The notes under the pieces: model-generated
What the model was told of the DNA's origin: nothing
The model's input: only the letters and a program-made list of their open reading frames with translations
The model's database searches: none
Origin: Blastococcus aggregatus
GTDB taxonomy: Bacteria > Actinomycetota > Actinomycetes > Mycobacteriales > Geodermatophilaceae
Assembly (NCBI RefSeq): GCF_900221005.1
Contig: NZ_OBQI01000001.1
Span: 186,001-250,000, forward strand
Length of the DNA: 64,000 nt
Direction: 5' to 3'
In this document: piece by piece, positions 9,126 through 17,003 of the stretch
Numbering within the stretch: position 1 is the stretch's first letter
Layout: each line of letters begins with the position of its first letter
Program-made: the position numbers and the translations under genes

Positions 9126-9470
9126 GTGACGTCTCCCGATCCGGCCGCCGAGGGCCGCCGCCGTGCCGACGAGTTCCTGTCCCTGCTGGCCGCTGAGGAC
9201 CCGGCGGCCGACGCCCTCCTCGAGGGCCTGACCGAGATCCGCGAGGTGGTCTTCCTCGGTGCGGGGCTCACCGTGATCGCCCGCGCCGAGGGCCGCGCGC
9301 TGCCGACGGCGCAGCGCGCCCAGGCCAGCACCCGCCAGGTGAACCTCGCTCAGCTGCGCGACCGCTCCCGCACCGATGTCGACGGGCTGCGCGCCTGGCT
9401 GCGGGCGTCGGGCGAGGAGATCCTCTTCCTCCGCTCGCTGGCCGCCGCGGCCGCACGGTTCACCGGCTGA
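9126..9470 (+). CDS. Small hypothetical protein
   Basis: 114 residues, GTG start, no recognisable Shine-Dalgarno. Soluble and probably alpha/beta: a helical N-terminus (ADEFLSLLAAEDPAADALLEGL), a short beta-like stretch (VVFLGAGLTVIARAEG), then a helical C-terminus. Not recognised. Its last 11 bp overlap the convergent MFS gene. Codon use matches its neighbours. Confidence 0.6.
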   Translation: MTSPDPAAEGRRRADEFLSLLAAEDPAADALLEGLTEIREVVFLGAGLTVIARAEGRALPTAQRAQASTRQVNLAQLRDRSRTDVDGLRAWLRASGEEILFLRSLAAAAARFTG

Positions 9471-10626
9471 GCGCTCGATCCCGGCTCGGGCGCGCGGCCG
9501 CAGCCGCCACGGGCAGCAGCGCGGCAAGCGCCGCGGCCACCAGCACGTAGGTCCAGTCCAGGCCGATGCCGGCGGCCAGGACGCCGAGCGCGAGCGCCCC
9601 CGTGGCCGTCCCGGCGTCGAAGGACGCGTTCCACATCGCGCTGGCCGCCGTCGTCCCGGCGTCCCCGGCCCGGGTGAACGACGCCAGCAGCGTCAGGTTC
9701 TGCACCGCGCCGAAGCCCATGCCGAAGACCGCGGCACCGATCAGGACCCAGGCGTCCCCGGCGGCCAGCCCGGCGCCGACGGCCACCAGCCCCACCGCCG
9801 CGAGCACGACCGCGAGCGGGAGGAGCAGCCGGGCGCCCAGGCGGTCGGCGAGCATGCCCGCCCGCCAGCGGGTCACGGCACCGGTCGCGCCGAAGAGCAG
9901 CAGGGCCGTGGTGGCCAGGACGCCGTCCGGACGCTCGATCGGCAGGAAGGTCACCACCCCGCCACCGGCCATCGTGACGGCGAACAGCACCAGTGAGGGG
10001 GCCAGCGCCGCCAGCACCCCCGCGCGGTTCGCCCCGGCGGCGGCGCGACCGGGCTGCGGCCCGACCGAGCGCATCAGCAGCGGCACCAGCGCGACGCCCA
10101 GCAGGGGCGAGGCGCCGAGCCACGCCAGCCAGGCCACCGAGTCCCCCAGCACCAGCGCCACACCGCCCGGGACCGCGACGAGGTTCGGGATCGCGATCGC
10201 CAAGCCGTACAGGCCGATCGACTCGCCGCGCCGCTCCGGTGGGGCGACCTGCGCCGACAGCGTGGCACCGAGCACGGTCAGGATGGCGAACCCCGCCCCG
10301 CGCACGGCGGAGAGTGCGCTGATCCAGAGCACGCCGTCGTCCAGCACGTAGAGCGGCGACGGCACGCCCATGGCCACCAGCCCGACGACGAGCACCGGAC
10401 CCGCCCCGAACCGGGCGGTGAGCCCCGGGATGGTCGCCTGGACGGCGATGGTGACCACCAGGAAGACCGCGGTGACGACGCCCGCCGTGCTCTCGGCGGC
10501 GCCACCGCGCACCGCGTACACGGGCAGCGAGGCCAGGGTCAGGCTGTAGCTGGCGAACCCGAGGAACGTCACCCCGATCAGCGCCTGCATCCCGCGCGAC
10601 CGCCACAACGACGTCCGCTCCCGCAC
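9460..10626 (-). CDS. MFS transporter
   Basis: 388 residues with 12 predicted membrane spans; the cytoplasmic loop between helices 2 and 3 is short (TARFGAGPVLVVG). It belongs to the drug/sugar-efflux-like facilitators (opening MQALIGVTFLGFASYSLTLASLP). GTG at 10626 was chosen; GTG at 10641 or the internal ATG 12 codons later are alternatives. The reading frame stays open far upstream through the DUF488 gene on the other strand, but that part is Arg/Gly-rich shadow. Substrate unknown. Confidence 0.8.
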   Translation of the reverse strand: MRERTSLWRSRGMQALIGVTFLGFASYSLTLASLPVYAVRGGAAESTAGVVTAVFLVVTIAVQATIPGLTARFGAGPVLVVGLVAMGVPSPLYVLDDGVLWISALSAVRGAGFAILTVLGATLSAQVAPPERRGESIGLYGLAIAIPNLVAVPGGVALVLGDSVAWLAWLGASPLLGVALVPLLMRSVGPQPGRAAAGANRAGVLAALAPSLVLFAVTMAGGGVVTFLPIERPDGVLATTALLLFGATGAVTRWRAGMLADRLGARLLLPLAVVLAAVGLVAVGAGLAAGDAWVLIGAAVFGMGFGAVQNLTLLASFTRAGDAGTTAASAMWNASFDAGTATGALALGVLAAGIGLDWTYVLVAAALAALLPVAAAAARPSRDRALSR

Positions 10627-10695
10627 CCCTGCCCTGTCCACCTGTCGAGCATGACCGCCCGAGCCGGCCCGACCGCGAACGGGTAGGCATGAGCC

Positions 10696-11247
10696 GTGCC
10701 ACTGCTGACCCTCGGCCACGGACCGCGCGACCGCGCCGCCCTCGGCGCCGCCCTGGTCGACGCCGGCCTGGACCTGCTGGTCGACGTGCGCCGCTTCCCC
10801 GGCAGCCGGGTCAACCCCGACGTGCGCCGCGAGGAGCTCGAGCGGTGGGTGCCCGCCCTCGGCATCGACTACCGGTGGGACACCCGCCTCGGGGGGCGGC
10901 GCAGCCTGCCGAAGGACGTGCCCGTGACCGACGACTGGTGGACGGTGACCCAGTTCGCCGCCTACGCCGCGCACACCCGGACGCCGGAGTTCACCGTCGC
11001 GCTCGACGACCTGCTGGCCGCCGCGGCCACGGCGACGGTGGCGGTGATGTGCAGCGAGAGCGTGTGGTGGCGCTGCCACCGCCGGCTGATCGCCGACGTC
11101 GCCGTTCTCGGGCGCGGGGTGCCGGTGACCCACCTGATGCCCGACGGCCGGCTCGCCCCGCACCGGCCCTCCGACGGAGCGGTCGTGAGCGGCGAGGGGG
11201 TGCTCACCTGGCCGGCGTCCCCTCCGGGCGGACCGGCCACCCCGTAG
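10696..11247 (+). CDS. DUF488 family protein
   Basis: 183 residues. The family signature is clear: TLGHGPRDRAALGAAL then LLVDVRRFPGSRVNPDVRRE, YRWDTRLGGRR, and MCSESVWWRCHRRLIADVAV. The C-rich block (MCSE...WWRCHR) carries the conserved Cys and His of DUF488, whose biochemical role is unknown. Divergent from the MFS gene (about 70 bp between starts); the downstream heme oxygenase follows after 11 bp. Confidence 0.85.
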   Translation: MPLLTLGHGPRDRAALGAALVDAGLDLLVDVRRFPGSRVNPDVRREELERWVPALGIDYRWDTRLGGRRSLPKDVPVTDDWWTVTQFAAYAAHTRTPEFTVALDDLLAAAATATVAVMCSESVWWRCHRRLIADVAVLGRGVPVTHLMPDGRLAPHRPSDGAVVSGEGVLTWPASPPGGPATP

Positions 11248-11258
11248 CCTCGACGGCG

Positions 11259-11861
11259 ATGGCTGCGGACGACGACGACGTGCTGCGCCTGCTCCGGACG
11301 GGGACGGCGGCCGAGCACGAGGACGTCGAACGCACCCTCGCCCTGCTCGACCCGGCGCTGAGCCGGGCCCGGCTGGCGCACGTGCTGGACCTTATGCACG
11401 GCTTCTGGTGCGCCGCCGAGGCCGGTCTCGACACGTGGGCCGCGGAGCACCCCGCCGACGCCGAGCGGCTGCAGTGGACGCGCCGGCGTCGCGCTCCCCT
11501 GTTCGCGCTGGACCTCGCGGCACTCGGGGCCGGCGCGTCGGAGCGTTCCCCGGAGCTGGCGCCGGTGCGGAGCACCGACGAGGCGCTGGGCCGGATGTAC
11601 GTGCTCGAGGGGTCGACGCTCGGCGGCGTCTTCATCGACCGACACCTGGCCACGTTGCCGGAGCTGGCCGGAGTCGCCATCCGCGCCTTCTCCCCCTACG
11701 GGAGCGAGACCGGGGCGATGTGGGCCGCCTTCCGTCGGGCCACCCGGGCGCGGGCAGCCGACGGCGGCGACGTCGCCACCCTGCTCGCCGCGGCACGCAC
11801 GACCTTCGGCGACCTCGCCGACTGGTGCCGACCCGCCGCCCTGCCGGCAGTCCCCGCCTGA
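11259..11861 (+). CDS. Biliverdin-producing heme oxygenase
   Basis: 200 residues, all-helical. Likely proximal heme ligand His in GTAAEHEDVE (about residue 20), and the distal-helix block LGRMYVLEGSTLGGVFIDRH near residues 110-130 with its Gly-rich kink, as in bacterial BphO/HemO-type enzymes. It would open heme to biliverdin, iron and CO. Start ATG at 11259 gives the family length. Probably cotranscribed with DUF488. No bacteriophytochrome, siderophore or heme-uptake gene lies in this window, so iron recycling or chromophore supply cannot be distinguished. Confidence 0.82.
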   Translation: MAADDDDVLRLLRTGTAAEHEDVERTLALLDPALSRARLAHVLDLMHGFWCAAEAGLDTWAAEHPADAERLQWTRRRRAPLFALDLAALGAGASERSPELAPVRSTDEALGRMYVLEGSTLGGVFIDRHLATLPELAGVAIRAFSPYGSETGAMWAAFRRATRARAADGGDVATLLAAARTTFGDLADWCRPAALPAVPA

Positions 11862-11884
11862 CGGACCGGCGTCCGGGCCGACCC

Positions 11885-12157
11885 TCAGTCGTCGAGCTCG
11901 GGTGCCGCGAACAGCGGGGTCAGCCCGTCGTCCGGCGGCCCGCCCCGGTCCGCCGCCGGGCCATCGCCCGGGGCCTTCACCTCGGGGATCGTGTCGCGGA
12001 CGGGGATCTCCGGCAGCCCGCGGGCGTCCCGCTCGAGCGCGGCGAGCAACCGCTCCTCGTCAGGAGCGAGGTCGCGTGGTTGCCGGCGTGCGCGGTGCTC
12101 GACCGCGTCCGGGGCGACGTCGTCCGAGTCGGTGCCGTGGGGTGCGCCCATGCTCAC
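11885..12157 (-). CDS. Small acidic hypothetical protein
   Basis: About 90 residues, charged and Pro/Asp-rich (PDEERLLAALERDARGLPEIPVRDTIPEV), likely largely disordered. A strong Shine-Dalgarno (GAGGAGG) precedes two candidate starts: GTG at 12157 (spacing 4 nt) and ATG at 12151 (spacing 10 nt). It lies 19 bp downstream of the SDR gene on the same strand, with its RBS in that gap. Function unknown. Confidence 0.6.
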   Translation of the reverse strand: MSMGAPHGTDSDDVAPDAVEHRARRQPRDLAPDEERLLAALERDARGLPEIPVRDTIPEVKAPGDGPAADRGGPPDDGLTPLFAAPELDD

Positions 12158-12176
12158 GAAGCCTCCTCTCCCGCGC

Positions 12177-12950
12177 TCACCGAGGGAAGTTCGGCTCGAG
12201 GCGCGGCACGATCTGCATCTCGGGGACGAATGCCGAGGGGTGCAGCAGCACGAGGGTGCGCACCATCTCGGCCACCGCCGCCGGCGGCATCATCAGGTGC
12301 GACGGGATCCCCCACTGCTCCATCATCGGCGTGTCCATGGCCGCCGGGATGACCGACTGCACGCGGCACGGGAAGGGCCGCTCGCTGCCGTCGGGCTGCC
12401 GCACCGCCTTCTCCCGCAGCTCCCGCTGGATGCACCGGGTGGCGTTCAGGAAGCCGGCCTTGGAGCCGTTGTAGGCGATGGCCCCGCTGCCGGACGTGAT
12501 CGCCGAGAGCGACACGATGTGGACCACGTCGGCGGTGCGCCCCTCCGGGAGGTGCTGCACCCGCCGGGTGAACTCGCTGGTGAGGAAGACCGGGCCCTCG
12601 AAGTTCACCGCCTGCACCCGCCGGTAGTCGGCGAGGTCGATGTCGGTGATGTAGCCCGGCCGGTCGATCCCCGCGACGTTGACCAGGATGTCGAAGCTGT
12701 CGCCGTGCGCGTCGAAGAGGCCGCCCACCACGGTCCGCCGGCTCTCGTCGTCGGTGACGTCCAGGGCGACGACCTCCGCGCTGCCGCCGGCGTCGGCGAC
12801 CAGATCGCGCGTGCCCTCGCTGCCGGCGGCGTCGATGTCCGCGATCGCCACGTGCGCCCCGGCCTCGGCCAGCGCCAGCGCCGTGGCACGGCCCAGTCCG
12901 CTCGCGGCTCCCGTGACGAGGGCGACGCGACCCTCGAGCGACTCCTGCAT
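12177..12950 (-). CDS. SDR family NAD(P)-dependent oxidoreductase
   Basis: 257 residues, classical short-chain dehydrogenase: cofactor motif TGAASGLG near residue 15, Asp after beta-2 (IADIDAAG) favouring NAD(H), NVAG near 90, catalytic Ser in VSLSAITSGSG and the YNGSK catalytic Tyr/Lys near residue 155. Full length. Substrate unknown. Confidence 0.88.
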   Translation of the reverse strand: MQESLEGRVALVTGAASGLGRATALALAEAGAHVAIADIDAAGSEGTRDLVADAGGSAEVVALDVTDDESRRTVVGGLFDAHGDSFDILVNVAGIDRPGYITDIDLADYRRVQAVNFEGPVFLTSEFTRRVQHLPEGRTADVVHIVSLSAITSGSGAIAYNGSKAGFLNATRCIQRELREKAVRQPDGSERPFPCRVQSVIPAAMDTPMMEQWGIPSHLMMPPAAVAEMVRTLVLLHPSAFVPEMQIVPRLEPNFPR

Positions 12951-13031
12951 CCCGGCCCCCCAGTCCTGTCCGTCCGGTTCCCGACAGCCTCGCCGAGAAC
13001 GGGACCGGCCGCAGCCCGGAGGGCTCGGGGA

Positions 13032-13859
13032 TCAGCCGCGGACGAGACCGGTGGCGGCGACGCCCCGGAAGGGCGGCGGGGCCGGCGCCCACACGTCGGC
13101 GAGGGTGACCGTGCGGAGGCCCCGCTCGCGGATCAGGTCCAGGAGCTCGCCGTACACGGTGGTCACCGGCAGGTGGTTGGCGTGACCGATGACGATGCTC
13201 TGCGGGGCGAACCACTCGCGGGCGTAGCCGACCAGCTCGGGACCGCTGAGCACGGTGGAGTCGCCCAGGGTGCCGTTCCACATGGCGATCGTCGGGTGCC
13301 CGAGGTCGGCGGCGATCCGGTCGGTGCGCTCGTCGCGCGCACCGAAGGGCGGCCGGAAGAAGGGGGTGTCGGTCACGCCCAGCCTGGTCCGGAGGAAGTC
13401 GCGGTTGCGGCGGATCTCCTCGGCCACCTCGGCGTCGCCCAGGGTGGTGAGGTCGGGATGCGACCAGGTGTGGTTGCCGAAGGCGATCTGCCCCGACTCG
13501 ACCAGCGGCCGGAGAGCAGCCGCGTTCTCCTCCCACGCGCGGTACCGCCCGTTGGGGAAGAAGGTCAGCCGCAGGTCGGCGTCCACGGCGAGCGCGACGT
13601 AGGCGGCGACGACCTCACTGCTCGTGCCGTCGTCGATGGTCAGCGCCAGGGCGTTGCCCTCCCCCGGCAGCGCCGTGACCACGCCGGCCGGCGGACCGGC
13701 GGGCGCCTCGACAGCGGCCTCGACCGGGCCCGCGGCGAGTGGCTCCGTGGGCGGGACGGGCCCGCCCTCACCGGCACGCGTGCCGGTGACCGCCCCGTGT
13801 CCCGTGGCGGCCACGGCGAGTCCTGCGGCGAGGGTCAGCAGGAACCGGCGTCGGTCCAT
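13032..13859 (-). CDS. Secreted polysaccharide deacetylase family protein (NodB fold)
   Basis: 275 residues. The N-terminus MDRRRFLLTLAAGLAVAATG has a Tat-like Arg run and a hydrophobic core, so export is likely. The NodB domain carries TIDDG (metal-binding Asp pair, canonical TFDDG), HTWSHPDLTTL (HxxxH zinc ligands) and FRPPFGARDE. It probably deacetylates N-acetylated or O-acetylated glycans at the cell surface. Two palindromes lie 75-110 bp upstream of its start. Confidence 0.85.
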   Translation of the reverse strand: MDRRRFLLTLAAGLAVAATGHGAVTGTRAGEGGPVPPTEPLAAGPVEAAVEAPAGPPAGVVTALPGEGNALALTIDDGTSSEVVAAYVALAVDADLRLTFFPNGRYRAWEENAAALRPLVESGQIAFGNHTWSHPDLTTLGDAEVAEEIRRNRDFLRTRLGVTDTPFFRPPFGARDERTDRIAADLGHPTIAMWNGTLGDSTVLSGPELVGYAREWFAPQSIVIGHANHLPVTTVYGELLDLIRERGLRTVTLADVWAPAPPPFRGVAATGLVRG

Positions 13860-13934
13860 GCCGGGACGCTAGGCAGCCGGAACCGGCTTCCCCGCGGAGG
13901 CGCGGGGCGACGCGCCGTGACCGTTCGGAGCGCA

Positions 13935-13971
13935 TCCGGAGGGCTCCGGAGCGTGACGCGATCGCGTCACG
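13935..13971. promoter_or_regulatory. Two adjacent palindromes (operator or terminator candidate)
   Basis: TCCGGAG-GG-CTCCGGA at 13935-13950 is followed 1 bp later by a perfect 20-bp palindrome at 13952-13971 (half-site CGTGACGCGA). They lie between the idi stop (13998) and the deacetylase start (13859), both on the minus strand. The second has no real loop, which fits a dimeric regulator site better than a terminator, but neither role is proven. Confidence 0.45.
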
Positions 13972-13997
13972 GCCCGTGCCCCCATCACTACCGCGGG

Positions 13998-14549
13998 TCA
14001 GGCGGTGGGTACCAGCCCGGCCTCCTCGATCATCCGCGCCTGCTCCCGGCACCACGGGGACCACGCGTCACCCTCGGTCTCCTGGCGACGGCGGAAGGCG
14101 GCCCAGTCGAGCAGCTCCCACTCCCCCACCTCGGTGGGGTCGGGCGCGGGCGAGCCCGTGAAGCGCCCCAGGTACACCGGGCAGATCTCGTTCTCGACGA
14201 CTCCGAGGAACTCTGCGCGGTAGCGGTAGCCGGGCAGCGCCGGACGCAGGTCGCGCACCCCGAGACCGAGCTCGAAGGCGGCGCGGCGGGCGATCGCGGC
14301 GTCGTCGTCCTCGTCCGGGCCGGGGTGGCCGCAGACGGTGTTGGTCCACATGCCCGGGAACGTCTGCTTGTCCTCCGCCCGCCGGGTGACCAGGAGCCGG
14401 CCGGCGTCGTCGAAGAGGTAGGCGGAGAAGGCGCGGTGCAGGGGCGTCTCCCCGTGGTGCACCAGCGGCTTGGGCAGGGTGCCGATCGCACGGCCGTCGT
14501 CGTCGACCAGCACGATCATCTCGGCGGAGGGGGAGGTCACGCAGTCCAT
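13998..14549 (-). CDS. idi: Isopentenyl-diphosphate delta-isomerase type 1
   Basis: 183 residues, Nudix-fold isomerase interconverting IPP and DMAPP for isoprenoid synthesis. Visible: catalytic Cys in NTVCGHP (about residue 75), the acidic Nudix-like helix AIARRAAFELGLGV, and the catalytic Glu pair in VVENEICPVY. ATG at 14549 (MDCVTSPSAEM) chosen; GTG at 14540 is possible. Divergent from the alpha/beta hydrolase. Confidence 0.9.
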   Translation of the reverse strand: MDCVTSPSAEMIVLVDDDGRAIGTLPKPLVHHGETPLHRAFSAYLFDDAGRLLVTRRAEDKQTFPGMWTNTVCGHPGPDEDDDAAIARRAAFELGLGVRDLRPALPGYRYRAEFLGVVENEICPVYLGRFTGSPAPDPTEVGEWELLDWAAFRRRQETEGDAWSPWCREQARMIEEAGLVPTA

Positions 14550-14635
14550 CGTCCCCGACCGGAGCGCCGCGCGCCCGGACCCGCCGCGGGCGCCTCCCCG
14601 GTGCGCGGCAGCCCGCCGGGGGGCAGAGTCCAGGT

Positions 14636-15481
14636 GTGGACAGCTTCCGCCGCGACGGCCTGACCTTCGACGTCCGCGACGCCGGCCCCGGGGACGGCGA
14701 GCCCGTGGTCCTCCTGCACGGGTTCCCGCAGGACTCTGCCGCCTGGGACCGCGTCGCCCCGGCGCTGCACCAGCACGGCCTGCGCACCCTGGCGCCGGAC
14801 CAGCGGGGCTGCTCCCCCATGGCCCGTCCGCGCGGCCGCGGGCACTACCGACTGCGCGAGACCGTGGGCGACGTCCTCGCCCTGCTGGATGCGGCGGGCC
14901 TCGAGCGCGCGCACGTCGTCGGCCACGACTGGGGCGGCATCGTCGCCTGGGCGCTGGGGGCATGGCACCCCGGCCGGCTGCGCACGCTCACCGCGCTGTC
15001 GGTGCCGCACCCCGCGGCCATGGCGAAGGCGATGGTGACCAGCGACCAGGCGCTGCGCTCGCTCTACGTGGCTCTGTTCCAGCTCCCGGTCGTCCCCGAG
15101 CGGCTCCTCCTCGCCGGCGACGGCGCGGTGCTGCGCCGCCTGCTGCGCGGTGGCGGCCTCGAGGACGACCTCGTCGACCACTACGTCCGCCGCATGCAGG
15201 AGCCGGGCGCGCTGTCGTCCATGCTGGGCTGGTACCGGGCGCTGCCCCTGTCCGGCCGCGATCCCGTCGGGACGGTGCGCGTGCCCACCCTGCACGTGTG
15301 GAGCACCGGCGACGCCTTCCTCGGCCGGGCGGCGACCGAGGCGACCGCGCGCTTCGTCGACGCCCCCTACCGGCTGGAGGTCCTCGAGGGCGTGCCGCAC
15401 TGGCTCCCGGAGCTGGCCGCCGACCGCGTCGCCGAGCTGGTCACCGCGCACGTACGCACCGCGCCGCCCTCGGCAGACTGA
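14636..15481 (+). CDS. Alpha/beta hydrolase (epoxide hydrolase-like)
   Basis: 281 residues. Oxyanion-hole HGFPQDSAAWDRVAP near residue 25, nucleophile elbow GHDWGG with Asp as nucleophile (about residue 100), late His in GVPHWLPE near the C-terminus. Asp nucleophile with HGFP points to epoxide hydrolases or haloalkane dehalogenases rather than Ser esterases. A 3-bp gap separates it from the MFS gene, so they are probably cotranscribed. Confidence 0.82.
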   Translation: MDSFRRDGLTFDVRDAGPGDGEPVVLLHGFPQDSAAWDRVAPALHQHGLRTLAPDQRGCSPMARPRGRGHYRLRETVGDVLALLDAAGLERAHVVGHDWGGIVAWALGAWHPGRLRTLTALSVPHPAAMAKAMVTSDQALRSLYVALFQLPVVPERLLLAGDGAVLRRLLRGGGLEDDLVDHYVRRMQEPGALSSMLGWYRALPLSGRDPVGTVRVPTLHVWSTGDAFLGRAATEATARFVDAPYRLEVLEGVPHWLPELAADRVAELVTAHVRTAPPSAD

Positions 15482-15485
15482 GGGC

Positions 15486-16847
15486 ATGACGGCGACGGCG
15501 AACCCGACCTCCCGGGCCGAACGGCTCGACCGGCTGCCCTTCACCCGCGAGCACGGCCGGCTGGTCTTCGGCTCCGGCCTGGGCTGGGCCCTGGACGCCA
15601 TGGACGTCGGGCTGATCTCGTTCGTGATGGCGGCACTGGCCGGCCAGTGGGCGCTCAGCTCGACCGAGCTGTCGTGGATCGGCTCCATCGGCTTCGCCGG
15701 GATGGCGCTGGGCGCGACGCTCGGCGGGCTGCTGGCCGACCGGTTCGGCCGCCGGCAGGTCTTCGCGCTGACCCTGCTGGTCTTCGGCGTCGCCACCGGG
15801 GCGGCGGCGCTGTCGTGGTCGGTCGGCGCGCTGCTGGTGTTCCGCTTCCTCATCGGTCTGGGGCTCGGCGCCGAGCTGCCGGTCGCCTCCACCCTGGTCA
15901 GCGAGTTCGCGCCGTCGCGGGTGCGCGGCCGCGTGGTCGTGCTGCTCGAGGCGTTCTGGGCAGTGGGCTGGACGCTCGCGGCGCTGATCGGCTACTTCGT
16001 CGTCCCGCGCAGCGACGACGGCTGGCGCTGGGCGCTGGCGATCGGGGCGCTACCGGCGGTCTACGCCGTCGTCGTGCGCCGCGGGCTGCCGGAGTCGGTG
16101 CGCTTCCTCGAGCTCCGCGGGCGCACCGCGGAGGCGGAGGCCACCGTGCGCCGCTTCGAGGCCGCCGCCGGCGTCGAGCCCGTGCCCTCGCCGGACGCCG
16201 TCGCCACGACCGCGGCCCGGCCCGGCCTCCGGGCGGTCTGGGCGGCGGGGTTGCGCGGCCGCACCGCCGCGCTCTGGATCGTCTGGTTCAGCATCAACTT
16301 CTCCTACTACGGCGCCTTCATCTGGCTGCCGACCCTGCTGTTCGACGACGGCTTCTCACTCGTCAAGTCGTTCCAGTACACGCTGATCATCACGCTGGCC
16401 CAGCTGCCCGGATACGCGGTCGCGGCGGTGCTCATCGAGAAGTGGGGCCGGCGGCCGACGCTGGCCACGTTCCTGGTCGGCTCCGCCGTGGGGGCGCTGC
16501 TCTTCGCCTCGGCCGACGGCGACACCGCCGTCCTCGTGACCGGCATGGTGCTGTCGTTCTTCAACCTCGGCGCGTGGGGCGCTCTGTACGCGGTGACGCC
16601 GGAGATCTACCCGACCGCGCTGCGGGCCACCGGCGCGGGCGCGGCGGCCGGGTTCGGCCGGCTCGCCTCGATCGCCGCCCCGCTGTGCGTGCCGCCGATG
16701 GTCGACGCCGGCGGCACCGGGCTGGTGTTCGGCGTCTTCGCCGGGTTCTTCGCGCTCGCCGCGCTCGCGTCGTGGGGCCTGCCCGAGCGCCGCGGTCAGG
16801 CTCTCGAGGACGACGTCGACACGCCCCTGCCCGCCCGCACCCGCTGA
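15486..16847 (+). CDS. MFS transporter (AAHS/sugar-porter-like)
   Basis: 453 residues, 12 spans. Signature loop LADRFGRRQVFALTLL between helices 2 and 3 and RFLIGLGLGAELPVASTLVSEF in helix 4-5; second-half loop EKWGRRPTLATFLVG; late PEIYPTALRATG. These are the marks of the metabolite:H+ symporter/aromatic-acid or sugar porter group. It probably imports an organic acid or ester product handled by the hydrolase just upstream (inference). Confidence 0.85.
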   Translation: MTATANPTSRAERLDRLPFTREHGRLVFGSGLGWALDAMDVGLISFVMAALAGQWALSSTELSWIGSIGFAGMALGATLGGLLADRFGRRQVFALTLLVFGVATGAAALSWSVGALLVFRFLIGLGLGAELPVASTLVSEFAPSRVRGRVVVLLEAFWAVGWTLAALIGYFVVPRSDDGWRWALAIGALPAVYAVVVRRGLPESVRFLELRGRTAEAEATVRRFEAAAGVEPVPSPDAVATTAARPGLRAVWAAGLRGRTAALWIVWFSINFSYYGAFIWLPTLLFDDGFSLVKSFQYTLIITLAQLPGYAVAAVLIEKWGRRPTLATFLVGSAVGALLFASADGDTAVLVTGMVLSFFNLGAWGALYAVTPEIYPTALRATGAGAAAGFGRLASIAAPLCVPPMVDAGGTGLVFGVFAGFFALAALASWGLPERRGQALEDDVDTPLPARTR

Positions 16848-16863
16848 CCCCTGCGACCGGGCG

Positions 16864-16884
16864 ACGATCAGGTGACCTGATCGT
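16864..16884. repeat. 21-bp perfect palindrome
   Basis: ACGATCAGGT-G-ACCTGATCGT, 16 bp after the MFS stop. Its centre contains GGTGACC. It may be a protein-binding site or an intergenic palindromic repeat. It directly abuts the large hairpin at 16886. Confidence 0.5.
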
Positions 16885-16885
16885 G

Positions 16886-16925
16886 GCGCGTCCTCCCTCA
16901 CCGCGCACCGTGAGGGAGGACGCGC
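16886..16925. terminator. Hairpin with 16-bp perfect stem downstream of MFS gene
   Basis: Arm GCGCGTCCTCCCTCAC pairs with its complement at 16910-16925 around an 8-nt loop. No T-tract. It probably ends the hydrolase-MFS transcript. A further copy of TGAGGGAGGA follows at 16931-16940, so the right arm is partly duplicated. Confidence 0.6.
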
Positions 16926-16956
16926 TGCGGTGAGGGAGGACGGCTTGGCCAGCAGG

Positions 16957-16987
16957 TGCAAAGAAAACTTTGCAAAGAACCCTTTGC
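16957..16987. promoter_or_regulatory. Tandem overlapping operator for the ArsR-type repressor
   Basis: Two inverted repeats share a half-site: TGCAAAG-AAAA-CTTTGCA (16957-16974) and GCAAAG-AACC-CTTTGC (16972-16987), centres 14 bp apart. The A/T content stands out from the surrounding DNA. They end 16 bp before the regulator's ATG and overlap a plausible -35 (TTGCAA at 16970) with -10 TACCGT at 16992, so binding would block transcription of the repressor-MFS operon. Confidence 0.65.
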
Positions 16988-17003
16988 GATCTACCGTGGC
17001 CAC

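Noticed and set aside
12951-13536. Minus-strand frame across 12154-13536 linking SDR and deacetylase regions
   Set aside because: Both genes have strong motifs in other frames; this one has none.
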